The notes beneath the pieces are model-generated. The model worked only from the letters and a program-made list of their open reading frames with translations, searched no databases and was not told where the DNA came from. Below, in pieces: positions 54,105 through 63,117 of a stretch of DNA of 64,000 bases. The stretch comes from Salinigranum marinum. Lineage in GTDB: Archaea; Halobacteriota; Halobacteria; Halobacteriales; Haloferacaceae. Each line of letters starts with the position of its first letter. The stretch's first letter is position 1. The stretch covers positions 248,001 to 312,000 of the forward strand of contig NZ_CP100463.1 of NCBI RefSeq assembly GCF_024228675.1. The letters run 5' to 3'. Position numbers and translations under genes: made by a program.

Positions 54105-55503
54105 CAGTACTTCACGAAACTTCCTCGGCTAACCACCTCTGAAGCTTAAGTTCCGTGTCGAATCGACTCCACTATCGATCTTGACGAGGGGGTCACCGGA
54201 AGATCAAGAGAAGATCGTCGCTGTCGGCGGCGATCCGCCGCCGACGCGACAGCCTTGCCACTCACCGCAGGGGCGTACTCGATCGGTCGTTACCGGACGA
54301 ACCGGTCGTCCGGCGGTCGGTTTGCGGGGACGGCCCGACGCGTCGCGAGGGCCGTCCACGCTGCCCGTCGGATCATGTTGGTGAACTCCTTATACGACCA
54401 CTCCCAGAGGCGACGCCCGCCTCGGCGGGGCGTCGCCACATACTCCCAGTGCAGATACCGCCACACGTTCTGTAACAGCAAACTCACTACGACGTACAGC
54501 AGCCGTACCGCCGGATCCTGTGTCGTAGTCGTCGCAATCGTTTGCTCGGAGAGTCGGTAGCTGGCCTCGATACCGAAGCGTTTCGCGTAGTGGTATCGAG
54601 CGTCGCGAGGAGAATTGATGAACGGCGCGTCAGCGGCGTAGCCGTGACGCGCCACGCCATGTTCGTCGTATCGTCCGTTCTGGTAGGTACAGTCGATGTA
54701 GACGGGAAACTCGACGGTCCAGCTGTGACCGTCGAGTTTCGCCGTCATGTCGTGGTGAATCACGCGACTCCAGCCCTCGGAGAGTTCTTGCTTGATCGAC
54801 TGACCCCACCGGATAATCGGGATGACGTACGCGTGGTTGTGCGCCTGCAGCAGCGTGAGACACTTGCTGTCGTAGAATTCTCGATCGAGGTAGACGGCCT
54901 TGACGCCGAGGTCAAGGCCGTCAAGGATACCGAGAAACTCGGCGAGGACGCTGCTGGCGGTGTCGCCGTCGACAAGACGGCGCACCGCCAGCGTGTAGCG
55001 TTTGTTCTTCACGCGTGCGTACAGCGTCGCGTACGCGTGGAATGCGGTTGTTCCACGCTTGGCTTCCGAGTGGTAGAGGCCCTCTGTGCCGTCTTCGTCA
55101 CCGTAGTAGGGACGCAGGTGGAGGTCAGCGACGACCTCCACCTGCTTGGGAAGGGCATCGAGAATATCTCGCTGGAGGAGTGTGTTTCCGACTCGTTCGA
55201 GCTGTTCCAGCTCGAACTTCGTCCGAAGATGATAGAGGACGGCGTTGGCACGAGGGGAGTTAGCACTATTCTCACAAAGTGTCGAGATTGAGGTCCCGTC
55301 GGCGCACGCGCCGACGAGGACCTCACAGATCTCTTCCGACGTTATCTGAGCGTTCTCACCGAGAGTGATCGAAACTTCCTCGTCAAGGGTGTTGACGAGG
55401 AAGTTAAGAATCTGGTCCTCATGGAGTCTACTGTCTGCTTGCTGGGTTCTAAGCACACCTTCCGCAAGCAGACGTCTCAACTAACCGGCTTCGTGAAGTA
55501 CTG
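54105..55503 (-). mobile_element. Complete ISH3-family element, target duplication AGTAT
   Basis: Inverted ends CAGTACTTCACGAA at 54105 and at the other end (complement ending 55503). A direct 5-base duplication AGTAT flanks it at 54100-54104 and 55504-55508. Same length class (1399 bases) as the copy at 21549-22949, but sequence diverged, so the two are different ISH3 lineages rather than recent copies of each other. Confidence 0.94.
54290..55480 (-). CDS. ISH3-family transposase
   Basis: A 396-residue intact transposase, TTG start at 55480. Blocks DSRLHEDQILNFLVNTLDEE, VVADLHLRPYYGDEDGTEGLYH, AVYLDREFYDSKCLTLLQAH and HYAKRFGIEASYRLSEQ correspond to the DDE core. No stops or shifts; probably active. 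Confidence 0.92.
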   Translation of the reverse strand: MRRLLAEGVLRTQQADSRLHEDQILNFLVNTLDEEVSITLGENAQITSEEICEVLVGACADGTSISTLCENSANSPRANAVLYHLRTKFELEQLERVGNTLLQRDILDALPKQVEVVADLHLRPYYGDEDGTEGLYHSEAKRGTTAFHAYATLYARVKNKRYTLAVRRLVDGDTASSVLAEFLGILDGLDLGVKAVYLDREFYDSKCLTLLQAHNHAYVIPIIRWGQSIKQELSEGWSRVIHHDMTAKLDGHSWTVEFPVYIDCTYQNGRYDEHGVARHGYAADAPFINSPRDARYHYAKRFGIEASYRLSEQTIATTTTQDPAVRLLYVVVSLLLQNVWRYLHWEYVATPRRGGRRLWEWSYKEFTNMIRRAAWTALATRRAVPANRPPDDRFVR

Positions 55504-55587
55504 AGTATAAGTGTCAGTAGTGCGGATCTGAACCCATATGCTCACGCCGAGAACGACGGTGACTAAGGAGGATTGGGGGGTGAGAGT

Positions 55588-55731
55588 ATGAACACTCGAC
55601 CGGCTCGGACGCGAACCGAAATCGACTTCCTGCCACCCTTCGGCAAACCGGAAGTCGTAACCGTGGGGAAGGGCGCTGTCATCGTCGCCCTCATCGGTCT
55701 CGCTCTGTCATTCTCTCTCGCATCGGAGTAG
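55588..55731 (+). CDS. 47-residue single-helix membrane protein, provirus-like
   Basis: ATG 55588 to TAG 55731. MNTRPARTRTEIDFLPPFGK is followed by PEVVTVGKGAVIVALIGLALSFSLASE, a soluble head and one C-terminal transmembrane helix. GGAGG lies 15-19 bases upstream and the start overlaps the stop of a 17-codon frame (55538-55591, ATGA). Short tail-anchored proteins in overlapping arrays are typical of haloarchaeal viruses; ISH3 may have removed the upstream part of the array. Confidence 0.55.
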   Translation: MNTRPARTRTEIDFLPPFGKPEVVTVGKGAVIVALIGLALSFSLASE

Positions 55732-55837
55732 TCTCGACCTGTTGTATGGCGTCTTGGGGTGTCTCGCTACCTGCGTGACGACTGAGACACGTCTCGGCCC
55801 ATCTCTTTCCTTCTGAAATCGTCTCGAACAGCGGCCG

Positions 55838-56810
55838 CTACCACGCCGAGATCTCGGTCTGCTCGTCGCCGCAGTCGGAGACGTCCTCGCGGCGGTCGAA
55901 CTTCCCGGGCGTGAGTTGCCGGGAGAGCTCGACCGCGATTCCGGCGGCATACTGACCGCGCGTGATGGACGAGTCGGTACCGGCTGTCATCCGGATCTTG
56001 TGTTGCTTCCAGTCGACGTCTGGGAGCTTCCCGTTCGCCGGGGCGTTCTCCGGCGTCGAGACGTCGAGACTGTCGACGAGATCGGCGTTCTTCCGCAGGG
56101 CACGGATCATAACTGGGTTCGTCCCCGGGGCAAGCGCGTGGATCTTGGCGTCGCCAAGAGCGTCACGGAGGAATTGCAGTTCCTCGATCCGCTCGTCGAC
56201 CGACGCGATCGAGAGGAGGCCGCCAGCGGCGTAGTACTGAATGTCATCGTCTGCGATCAGGTTGACCGTCCCGCCGCGACGCTCGCGGTCCTCCGCTGCG
56301 GCGGCTGCTGTCTCCTCATATGGCGGCTGTAGCGGGACGACAGGAGGCCGCGGAGTGGGCGACCTGCCAGCGCCCGACGTGGACTGTCTCGCCCTTCTCA
56401 GCGGCCGCACGTAGCTCTCGATACCAGTCCACGCAGTTGGCCGACGTTTCGAGGCTCACGAGGTTTCGATCGTCGACATCGCCGTGGAGGGCGTGCTCCG
56501 GGGAGATGTCCTTCATCAGCACGTAGTCGGCGTCCGTCTTCCAGGCGGCGTGCGCGATCTCCGGCGAGCAGGCCGGGTTTCGGAAACCCGGATCGACCAT
56601 GACGGTGCCCGCGCTCTTTCGCGTCGTCTGTCGACGCTCGTTCGACGACGTGAGTTTCCAAGGCCAGCCCCAAGCCGGATTCACGCTCGACGAATAGACG
56701 TCCACGGGACACTCCCGGGCGATCCGTTCGCGCCGGCGAATCTCCTCGGCGTAGTACGCCGGGAGGTCGACGTGATCGTGGTCTTGGTAGCAGTCGCGGT
56801 CGTCGCACAT
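55838..56810 (-). pseudogene. Frameshifted TIM-barrel TGT/DpdA-like provirus gene
   Basis: From ATG 56810 (MCDDRDCYQDHDHVDLPAYY) the frame runs through MVDPGFRNPACSPEIAHAAW and DADYVLMKDISPEHALHGDV to VHVGRWQV near 56370, then shifts to VPLQPPYEETAAAAAEDRER and continues with IADDDIQYYAAGGLLSIASV, IHALAPGTNPVMIRALRKNA and DLVDSLDVSTPENAP to a natural end. The G-x-x-P-x-M...LRKNADLVDSLD pattern recalls the C-terminal part of tRNA-guanine transglycosylases and their viral/defence relatives; I also recall an uncharacterised haloarchaeal/viral DUF of this shape. The shift near 56360 inactivates it. Confidence 0.6.
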
Positions 56811-56958
56811 CACTCCGAGCCGCCCCACTCCTTCGCGTCGGGCTCGACGGCGTCGGAGCCGTCGTAGTACGACCCGCCAGAGACACCACCACCGACCGGG
56901 AGGTTTGGGTCGCGCTCGGGGCACCGGTACTTGTGCCCGACGTCGCGGCCTTGGGAAC
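56810..56958 (-). pseudogene. C-terminal fragment of an upstream provirus-like gene
   Basis: Minus-strand codons GRDVGHKYRCPERDPNLPVG, GGVSGGSYYDGSDAVEPDAK, EWGGSE then TGA (complement of 56810-56812), which overlaps the ATG of the next gene. The overlap shows the two were one operon. The 5' part is missing where the duplicated toxin-antitoxin segment begins (56966). Confidence 0.55.
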
Positions 56959-56965
56959 CAACACT

Positions 56966-57510
56966 AGTAGTTGAGACTGGCCGTCTCAATGCATACGGTT
57001 CTCGAACTCCTTCGCGATGGATATTAATTCACCTTCAGCAATTTCGTAGCTTTCACACCTAACACTCTTTACAGCGGATGACGTACCACCGTTCACCGAT
57101 GTCCATCGACCGAGACACCTTCGAGAACACGAGCGAGGACGAACTCGAAGACCTCTCTGTGCCTGATCAAGTTCTCGGATTTCTCGCCGCCAACGACGAT
57201 CGGGCGTTCAAGGCTCGCGAAATCGCCTCTCAGATCGGCGTCGACGAGGGAGCGGTGAGCACTGCACTTTCACGATTGAAGGATCGCGGTCTGGTCGAAC
57301 ACAAGGCGACCTACTGGGCGGTGACTGACGACGCTGAACGCCTCGACGGGTACAGCGGCTACGAACGGGCGACCGCACTGTTCAACGACCAACTCGGTAC
57401 AGAAGATACGGAGGCGTGGCGCGAGCACGCACCGCAGGAACCCCACCCGAGCGTCGGGGACGAACAGTGACCGAAGAAGGGACACCGATCTTTGAGCGTG
57501 GCGATGTCGC
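56966..57510 (+). repeat. Duplicated toxin-antitoxin segment (copy of 48449-48994)
   Basis: From AGTAGTTGAGAC on the left to GAGCGTGGCGATGTCG on the right, about 545 bases closely match 48449-48994: the palindrome, a nearly identical 100-base leader, the antitoxin gene and the first 16 codons of the toxin. Leader differences are few (for example GGACAGTGA against GGATATTAA). The right junction falls inside the toxin on one side and a CorC-like gene on the other. Confidence 0.88.
57099..57470 (+). CDS. MarR-like antitoxin, orphan copy
   Basis: A 123-residue protein differing from that at 48582-48953 at only a few positions (for example LEDLS for LADLS, RGLVEHK for RNLVEHK). The winged helix is intact. 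Its own toxin is reduced to a stub, so it would act as a solitary antitoxin or regulator able to counter the MazF-like toxin 8 kb away. Confidence 0.8.
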   Translation: MSIDRDTFENTSEDELEDLSVPDQVLGFLAANDDRAFKAREIASQIGVDEGAVSTALSRLKDRGLVEHKATYWAVTDDAERLDGYSGYERATALFNDQLGTEDTEAWREHAPQEPHPSVGDEQ

Positions 57511-57517
57511 CAACTAA
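57467..57517 (+). pseudogene. Toxin stub
   Basis: GTG 57467 overlaps the antitoxin stop; the frame reads MTEEGTPIFERGDVAN and stops at 57517. The first 14 codons match the MazF-like toxin at 48950, the remainder is replaced by the truncated CorC-like gene. Confidence 0.85.
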
Positions 57518-58357
57518 CCTACCGTCCCCGCCCTCCACCTCAGCTCGTAACACGTCCTTGACGTCCACGAATCCTATCACTTGGTCGCCGTCGTCGGCAT
57601 CAAGCACTGGATAGCGGGTATGCCCAGCCTCGAGGATGATCGACTGGAGGTCGGAGAGGGGGGCATCGGCCGGAACGCTCACCACGTCCGGTCGTGGAAC
57701 CATGACCTCGCGCACCACGATGTCGTCGAGATCGAAGACCCGCTCGATCATCGTCACTTCCGCAACGTCGATGTCCCCTCCCTCGCCCGACCGTGTTAGT
57801 ACTCGGAGGAGCTCTCGCTCACCGTCGGACGCGGGCGGCACACCAAGCGACCGCGTGAACGCGTTGGCTGCCCCGTTGAAGACCACAATTCCCGGATAGA
57901 GGATGTAATAAAAGAATTTCATTGGCGGGGCGAGAAACAGCGAGAGTCGCTCGGTCTGGGCGATCGCGAGCGTCTTCGGCGCGAGTTCACCGAAGACGAC
58001 GTGGAGGAACGTGATGAGACTGAAGCCAATTGCGAAAGCGACGAGATGGATGAGACCCGCCGGGAGAATCGGTTCCAGTACGGGTTCGATGAGCGCCGCC
58101 ACGGCGGGTTCGCCGACCCACCCCAACCCGAGCGAGGCGATGGTGATGCCGAGTTGCGTTGTGACGAGGTAGTTATCGAGATTGGTCATCACTCCTTGGA
58201 GTGTCCCCGAACCCGGGCGCCCCTCCTCGACGAGCTGGTCGACCGATGTCCCCCGAATCCGAACGAAGGCGAACTCTGCAGCAACAAAAAAGCCGTTGAG
58301 CACCACGAGAAACAGCGCTAAGACGAGTTGTCCCACTGAGAGCGCGACGTTTACCAT
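57507..58357 (-). pseudogene. CNNM/CBS (CorC/HlyC-like) membrane protein, truncated
   Basis: From ATG 58357 (MVNVALSVGQLVLALFLVVL) it has the DUF21/CNNM membrane domain (NGFFVAAEFAFVRIRGTSVD; LGITIASLGLGWVGEPAVAA; VFGELAPKTLAIAQTE) and the first CBS motif (VREVMVPRPDVVSVPADAPL; FVDVKDVLRA). It then runs into the duplicated segment at GDIA (about 57510): the second CBS motif and the C-terminal transporter-associated domain are lost, replaced by antisense of the toxin-antitoxin genes. Related to the intact gene at 58908. Confidence 0.85.
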
Positions 58358-58597
58358 CGGTACTCCCAGAACGGGCTGCCGTTCGATTGTAGTGTGTCCA
58401 TAGCTATGCATCTCGTTCCGTTTACTAAAACCATCTACAGGAGTCGCGGGTGATCGACTACTGTCAGTAGTGAGTTGGTCCTGTGGATCCCCTGGCCATA
58501 GACTGTCCGCCTCGTTGGCGCGTGAGTTGCTCGGAATCAGCGAAACTCAGAGCGGGAGTGGACCTTCCCCGCGGACATCACGAAGTGAACCGGACCG

Positions 58598-58783
58598 CTA
58601 CGGACTGGCACGGAACTCGCCGTGTTTCAGTCCGAAGAAGAACGCGACAATCGAGAAGACGATCATTGAGGGCAGAACCATCATGAAGACCGTAGAGGGA
58701 GCCATCACGGCCGTGAGCGCGACCGTTGCGACGGCGACGATTACGGCGAGCGGAACCACCGAGCGCGTGAAATCAAATTCCAT
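58598..58783 (-). CDS. Small two-helix membrane protein (DUF7333-like)
   Basis: A 61-residue protein, MEFDFTRSVVPLAVIVAVAT then VALTAVMAPSTVFMMVLPSM and IVFSIVAFFFGLKHGEFRAS. I recall a haloarchaeal family (DUF7333) with the same MEFDxxR start, MxMMVLPSM centre and GxKHGExR end. Two transmembrane helices; function unknown. Confidence 0.72.
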   Translation of the reverse strand: MEFDFTRSVVPLAVIVAVATVALTAVMAPSTVFMMVLPSMIVFSIVAFFFGLKHGEFRASP

Positions 58784-58907
58784 ATCCGCAGTTGTAGCCG
58801 GACAAATAAAGCGATTGAGAATGTCGTCATTAATCAGTAAGTTGAGGGGTATTGCTCTGAGTAGGAGCTCGTGGAGATTCTGTCGGCTTGGGACTCGTAT
58901 GGCCAGC

Positions 58908-59990
58908 TCACTGGGGGGCGCTTTTCTGTTCCTTGAGTTTGATGTCGAGTGGGTCTTCTATCTCACCCATCACCGCTTCGAGGGCGTCCGTCGCGGTGAT
59001 CAGTCCCACGACGTTCTCCTCGTCCTCATCATACACGAGCGCGAGTTCCTGGTGTTCGTCCTGAAACTGGTCGACGGCATCACTGATGAGCGTGTCTGCT
59101 CGAAGCGTCATCGGTGGAGCGGCGATATCCTCAAACGTGACCTCGCCACGCCGGAGCTCGTCGATCCGATCGACAACCGCAGGGACGTAGACAACCCCTC
59201 GATAGTCGGCTGGATCGTTACCAATCAGGGGAAATCGCGTGTGCGGGCTTGTTCCGATTCGATCGAAATTTTCCTGCGCAGAGACGGCTGTCGAGAGAAA
59301 AATAATGTCCTCCCGATCGGTCATGATGTCGCTGACAGGCCGTTCGCCGACAGTGAAGGCGTTCAGGATTTCTTCTTGCCGTTCCTCAGAGAGGTTCCCT
59401 CGGTCGAGCAAGGTCCCGAGGCGATGGCGGAGGTCCGCCCGCGATTCGACCCGGCCGGTTTCGGTTTCTAGCCAGGCGCCGGTCATCTCGACACCGAACA
59501 GCCCGAGTGTCCATTTGGCGACGCTGTCTCCGAGCACGATGACCGGGTAGAGCAGTTTGGCAAACCAGTACAGCGGTGTCGCGCCATACCGAGCGACGAA
59601 CTTCGTCCGCTCGACCCCGAGATACGTGGGGGTCTGTTCACCGTGGGTCAAGTGGAGCAGGTTGATGATGACGAACGCGAGGATGCCACCCGCACCGATC
59701 GACGTGAGCAGCGTATTCTCGAACACTGGATCGATCAACGAAGCTAGGGCCGGTTCCGCGACGATGCCGACGGCGATACTCGTCGCAGAGATGCCGACCT
59801 GACAGCTCGTGAGATAGATTTCGAGGTCCTGTGTCATCTCCCAGGCTCGCTTGAGTCCCGGGACGTCGAACTCGGATTTGGGATACTGTCGCACGCGAGT
59901 GAGCGCGAACTCGATCGCGACGAAGAATCCGTTTGCGAGGATGAGCAAAACACCGCTGAGTAGACGGAGCGTTAGTTCGAGACCATCCAT
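58908..59990 (-). CDS. CNNM/CBS (CorC/HlyC-like) membrane protein
   Basis: A 360-residue protein with an N-terminal CNNM domain of four helices (NGFFVAIEFALTRVRQYP; SCQVGISATSIAVGIVAEPA; HGEQTPTYLGVERT) and two CBS motifs (PVSDIMTDREDIIFLSTAVS; DEHQELALVYDEDEENVVGL). Family members are linked to Mg2+/Co2+ efflux or to Na+-coupled transport. The acidic HGEQTP replaces the common FGELxPK motif. There is no CorC_HlyC C-terminal domain; the protein ends at an acidic/basic tail. Confidence 0.87.
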   Translation of the reverse strand: MDGLELTLRLLSGVLLILANGFFVAIEFALTRVRQYPKSEFDVPGLKRAWEMTQDLEIYLTSCQVGISATSIAVGIVAEPALASLIDPVFENTLLTSIGAGGILAFVIINLLHLTHGEQTPTYLGVERTKFVARYGATPLYWFAKLLYPVIVLGDSVAKWTLGLFGVEMTGAWLETETGRVESRADLRHRLGTLLDRGNLSEERQEEILNAFTVGERPVSDIMTDREDIIFLSTAVSAQENFDRIGTSPHTRFPLIGNDPADYRGVVYVPAVVDRIDELRRGEVTFEDIAAPPMTLRADTLISDAVDQFQDEHQELALVYDEDEENVVGLITATDALEAVMGEIEDPLDIKLKEQKSAPQ

Positions 59991-60048
59991 GTCGTAGGGC
60001 TATTTCCCGTGATATCAAGAATTTCGTCATCTCGCTCACCGGGACGAG

Positions 60049-60357
60049 CTAATTCACGGAGCGAAGGCTCGATATCTCCTGTCTCAGGGTTGAATCCCGG
60101 ACCGTCAACACCGGAATCGGCGACATCCGAACGAGATACTCGGTGACGCTACCAAAGACGTATCGGTCAAAGTCCGTGCGCCCGTGGGTACCGACGACGA
60201 TGTCGAGATGCCGTATCACTGCTGCGAGTGCTACGACCACACAAATCTGTATCACTCTCAATATACCAGTTCCAATCACGAACAGTACGAGGAACATCGG
60301 AGGAAGTGATATCAACAGGACGCCACCCAATATCGAACACGTCCGCATAGCAGGCAT
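60049..60357 (-). pseudogene. Chimera of a two-helix membrane segment and a UspA C-terminus
   Basis: MPAMRTCSILGGVLLISLPP then MFLVLFVIGTGILRVIQICV and VVALAAVIRHL form a small membrane protein, and the frame goes on directly into LDIVVGTHGRTDFDRYVFGS and VTEYLVRMSPIPVLTVRD, the ATP-loop and final strand of a universal stress protein. The N-terminal two thirds of UspA are absent. Most likely a deletion joined two genes; whether the product is made is unknown. Confidence 0.6.
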
Positions 60358-60415
60358 TCCCCTCTCATGGCGTAACCTTTGTACGCCTGCCATGAGGCTG
60401 TAGAGACAGAATACT

Positions 60416-61501
60416 GTGGATTCGAGCGTCGACGAGATACTGCCACAAGGGCGTGAATCCGGCCCGTTAGTCCTCGGCGCATTCGTCTCCCTGCTACTGT
60501 TCCTGTTCGCAGTCCAGTTGCTGGGTGCATCCACAGCGGCTGCAGCTGCTCCACTCGAACAGTTCTTCAGGCGGTACGTCGCCGGGAGTGGGCAAGCCCT
60601 GGGTGCAAGCTGGCTCGCCACGTACGTGCTCACCAACGGATCAGTAGTAGCGGCCCTGTCCGTCTCGCTGTTCAAGACCGGGATCCTCACGTCCTCACAG
60701 TTGTTCCTGATGCTCGCGGGGTCACGCCTCGGGGGCGCCGCAATCGTCCTCCTGATAGGAATGCTGGACTACTTCCAGAAGCGGCGCTATTCATTCGGTG
60801 AGGCGACTGAGTTGGGGATACTGACTTTTCTCCTGTCCCACTCGATTTATCTACCGGCCACCGTCCTCGGATATCTCCTGTTGCCGAGACTCCAGACGGG
60901 ATTCGGGGGCGTCAGTAACCGGATCGAACTCTCGTTCGACCCGCTGGCGGCCTTCGATCCGGCGACGGGGGCCGTCGTCGATACCGTCGGCGTGGGTCTG
61001 GCACTCGTGGTCGCCGTTCTCGTGCTGTTCGGCAGCCTCACGCTTTTCGACGGGGTGCTCAAGCGGATCGACACGGAATGGCTCCGCAAGCGGTTCTTTC
61101 ACCGATTTCAGCACAAGTGGACCCCGTTCGGACTCGGCGTCCTCATTACCGGCGTGACGACCAGCGTTGCGTTCTCGCTGGGAGTAGTCGTCCCCCTCTA
61201 CAATCGCAACTACATCAAACGGAAGGAGATCGTTCCCTATGTTCTGGGAGCGAATATCGGCACCTTCTTCGACACGATCGTCATCGCCGTACTGCTGGAA
61301 TCCCCACAGGGCGTGGCTATCGTGCTCTCACTCGTAGCCGTCGGGACGATCATAACGGTCGGAACACTGGTTCGGTTCTCGACGTACTTCCAAGCTATCG
61401 AGACAATCCAAAACCGACTCGTTACCAACCGCCGGTACCTGACTGGGTTTCTCATCTCCTTGGTTGTCCTCCCGATACTTCTGCTCCTGCTTCCGATCTA
61501 G
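60416..61501 (+). CDS. Na/Pi-cotransporter family protein
   Basis: A 361-residue permease with about eight helices in two inverted halves. Each half has the family core: GASWLATYVLTNGSVVAALS in the first and VTTSVAFSLGVVVPLY and VLGANIGTFFDTIVIAVLL in the second (the GANIGT loop is conserved). No PhoU domain follows. GTG start at 60416. It should import phosphate with Na+, and could feed the polyphosphate kinases and link to the Na+ cycle implied by the N-ATPase. Confidence 0.82.
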   Translation: MDSSVDEILPQGRESGPLVLGAFVSLLLFLFAVQLLGASTAAAAAPLEQFFRRYVAGSGQALGASWLATYVLTNGSVVAALSVSLFKTGILTSSQLFLMLAGSRLGGAAIVLLIGMLDYFQKRRYSFGEATELGILTFLLSHSIYLPATVLGYLLLPRLQTGFGGVSNRIELSFDPLAAFDPATGAVVDTVGVGLALVVAVLVLFGSLTLFDGVLKRIDTEWLRKRFFHRFQHKWTPFGLGVLITGVTTSVAFSLGVVVPLYNRNYIKRKEIVPYVLGANIGTFFDTIVIAVLLESPQGVAIVLSLVAVGTIITVGTLVRFSTYFQAIETIQNRLVTNRRYLTGFLISLVVLPILLLLLPI

Positions 61502-61618
61502 TTCTGCGGCCGAGACAGTCTGTTCTATCGAGAGAGATCTGCCAATACGGGTGGCGCCCCTTTCCCCAGACTCGTGTACTCCCGTGTCTATATGTGGCTT
61601 TGACACACATCTCTGCGT

Positions 61619-62047
61619 ATGGCCTCCGTCGACGAGGTGCTCGTTGCGTTCGATGGGACCCCGCTTTCGGAGAAGGCGCTGGCGCACGCGCTCGACGTGT
61701 ACTCGGATGCATCGATTACCGTCCTTCACGTTATCGACTACATCGAAGAGAGCTATAGCGCGAAAGCACTGGTCGGAGACGAAACGCTCCAGAAGCGGGC
61801 CCAGGAACGATCAGCAGATCTTCTCACCGAGGCCGAGGCGAGGGCAGACGAGCACGACCGGGTACTTAAGACGGAAAGCGAGGTTGGCAAAGCCACAGAC
61901 GAGATCCTCGAGTACGCGGACACACACGGCATCGACGTGATCGTCATCGGGAGCCACGGACGCTCGGGTGTTGCTCGAATGCTCATGGGTTCGGTCGCTG
62001 AAACGGTGATGAAGCGTGCATCAGTGCCTGTGACTGTCGTCAGGTGA
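61619..62047 (+). CDS. Universal stress protein (UspA family)
   Basis: A 142-residue single-domain Usp. Starts at the first beta strand (DEVLVAFDGTPLSEKALAHAL) and has the complete ATP-binding loop G-x2-G-x9-G-S in GSHGRSGVARMLMGSVAE, then VPVTVVR. ATP-binding members act in stress responses and transporter regulation. It follows the Na/Pi transporter gene by 118 bases on the same strand. Confidence 0.92.
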   Translation: MASVDEVLVAFDGTPLSEKALAHALDVYSDASITVLHVIDYIEESYSAKALVGDETLQKRAQERSADLLTEAEARADEHDRVLKTESEVGKATDEILEYADTHGIDVIVIGSHGRSGVARMLMGSVAETVMKRASVPVTVVR

Positions 62048-62196
62048 CCGCAAACTGTGCCCCTATATTCGCCCCTGAAACGGCGAATCACAGAGAACAA
62101 AGGCTCGCGATCTGGATAGCTGGCGAGTACTTCTCATAACCCTTCAGTTTCGAGTTGACACACTGATTTTTACATTTCCTTGTCCTACGAACAGCC

Positions 62197-62466
62197 ATGG
62201 CACGAATTTCAGAGGTCAAGTCGATTACAACAGAGGACGAGTACATTCACGTCCGGTATCGGGAGCCTGACCAGTTCGATCAAATCCGGACGCCAGACTG
62301 GGCGGACCGTGTCTCTGATTCCGTCTCGGAGGGGAGCGAGGTGCGGATGGGGAAGCGGAAAGACACAGATGATTGGATAGTCCAGTCTGTGTTGATCAAG
62401 AAAAACGTGGGTGAACAAAAAGCCCGTGAGCAAGCCGACGAAATCATCAGAGAGATCGAGTCGTGA
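62197..62466 (+). CDS. Small haloarchaeal hypothetical protein
   Basis: An 89-residue soluble protein, MARISEVKSITTEDEYIHVR with beta-rich first half (VSEGSEVRMGKRKDTDDWIV; QSVLIKKNV) and a helical C-terminus (GEQKAREQADEIIREIES). No recognised motif. A TTTTTACATTT stretch about 30 bases upstream may include its TATA element. Confidence 0.6.
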   Translation: MARISEVKSITTEDEYIHVRYREPDQFDQIRTPDWADRVSDSVSEGSEVRMGKRKDTDDWIVQSVLIKKNVGEQKAREQADEIIREIES

Positions 62467-62670
62467 TCGGGTGCTTCGTCGCTTGTGGTTGTTGAATCCG
62501 ACTTGGAGACTCATTCGGGACATCTCTGGCAGTTGGGTCAGACAGAAATGCCGCCAAGCGGGGATGTTGTCTTGGAATCGGAGACAGAACAATAATCCAT
62601 ACAAGCCAGGAGATCTCTACTCTCGCCGGTAATCTCCGCAAAAATACCGATTCGCCACAGAGAACCGCCT

Positions 62671-62961
62671 TCACTCGATTTCCAACCCACCACCGCTTTC
62701 ACCGTTTCCGACGTCTCCATCTTCACCCCACTCGATCTCGAACTCGATACTCAGCTCACCAGGACTATCGGTCGGTCCCTCGCGCTCGGCTTTCACCTCG
62801 AACGTCGGTTGGGCAGGGGGTGTCATCGTCACTGATTGCTCGCCGGCGGTCAGGGTGATATCGTCACCAGCATCGAGTTTGTCTGCGACTCGACGAAGAT
62901 ACGACGCGATCTCCGATCGACTTTGGGATCCCTCTGACTGAAAGAGGACTTCTTCGGGCAT
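62671..62961 (-). CDS. Amphi-Trp domain protein
   Basis: A 96-residue protein: MPEEVLFQSEGSQSRSEIAS, YLRRVADKLDAGDDITLTAG, EQSVTMTPP, FEVKAERE and a C-terminal FEIEWGEDG with acidic Gly-rich tail. This is the amphi-Trp domain, widespread in haloarchaea, with unknown molecular role. Start at 62961 is the conserved MPEEV. A degraded C-terminus of the same family lies at 19896-19957. Confidence 0.85.
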   Translation of the reverse strand: MPEEVLFQSEGSQSRSEIASYLRRVADKLDAGDDITLTAGEQSVTMTPPAQPTFEVKAEREGPTDSPGELSIEFEIEWGEDGDVGNGESGGGLEIE

Positions 62962-63117
62962 ACGGTATCTCGTTGGACACACAGACGGATAAGTGGGACT
63001 GTGGCCGCCTGACTTGTATTCGGGTCCGAATAACCTTGGCAGTCGGGTGCAGTCAAAGTGGTCTACAGCTGTGAGAGATATCGAATCTTTTTGTCATCGC
63101 TCGACAAATTCGAAGTT

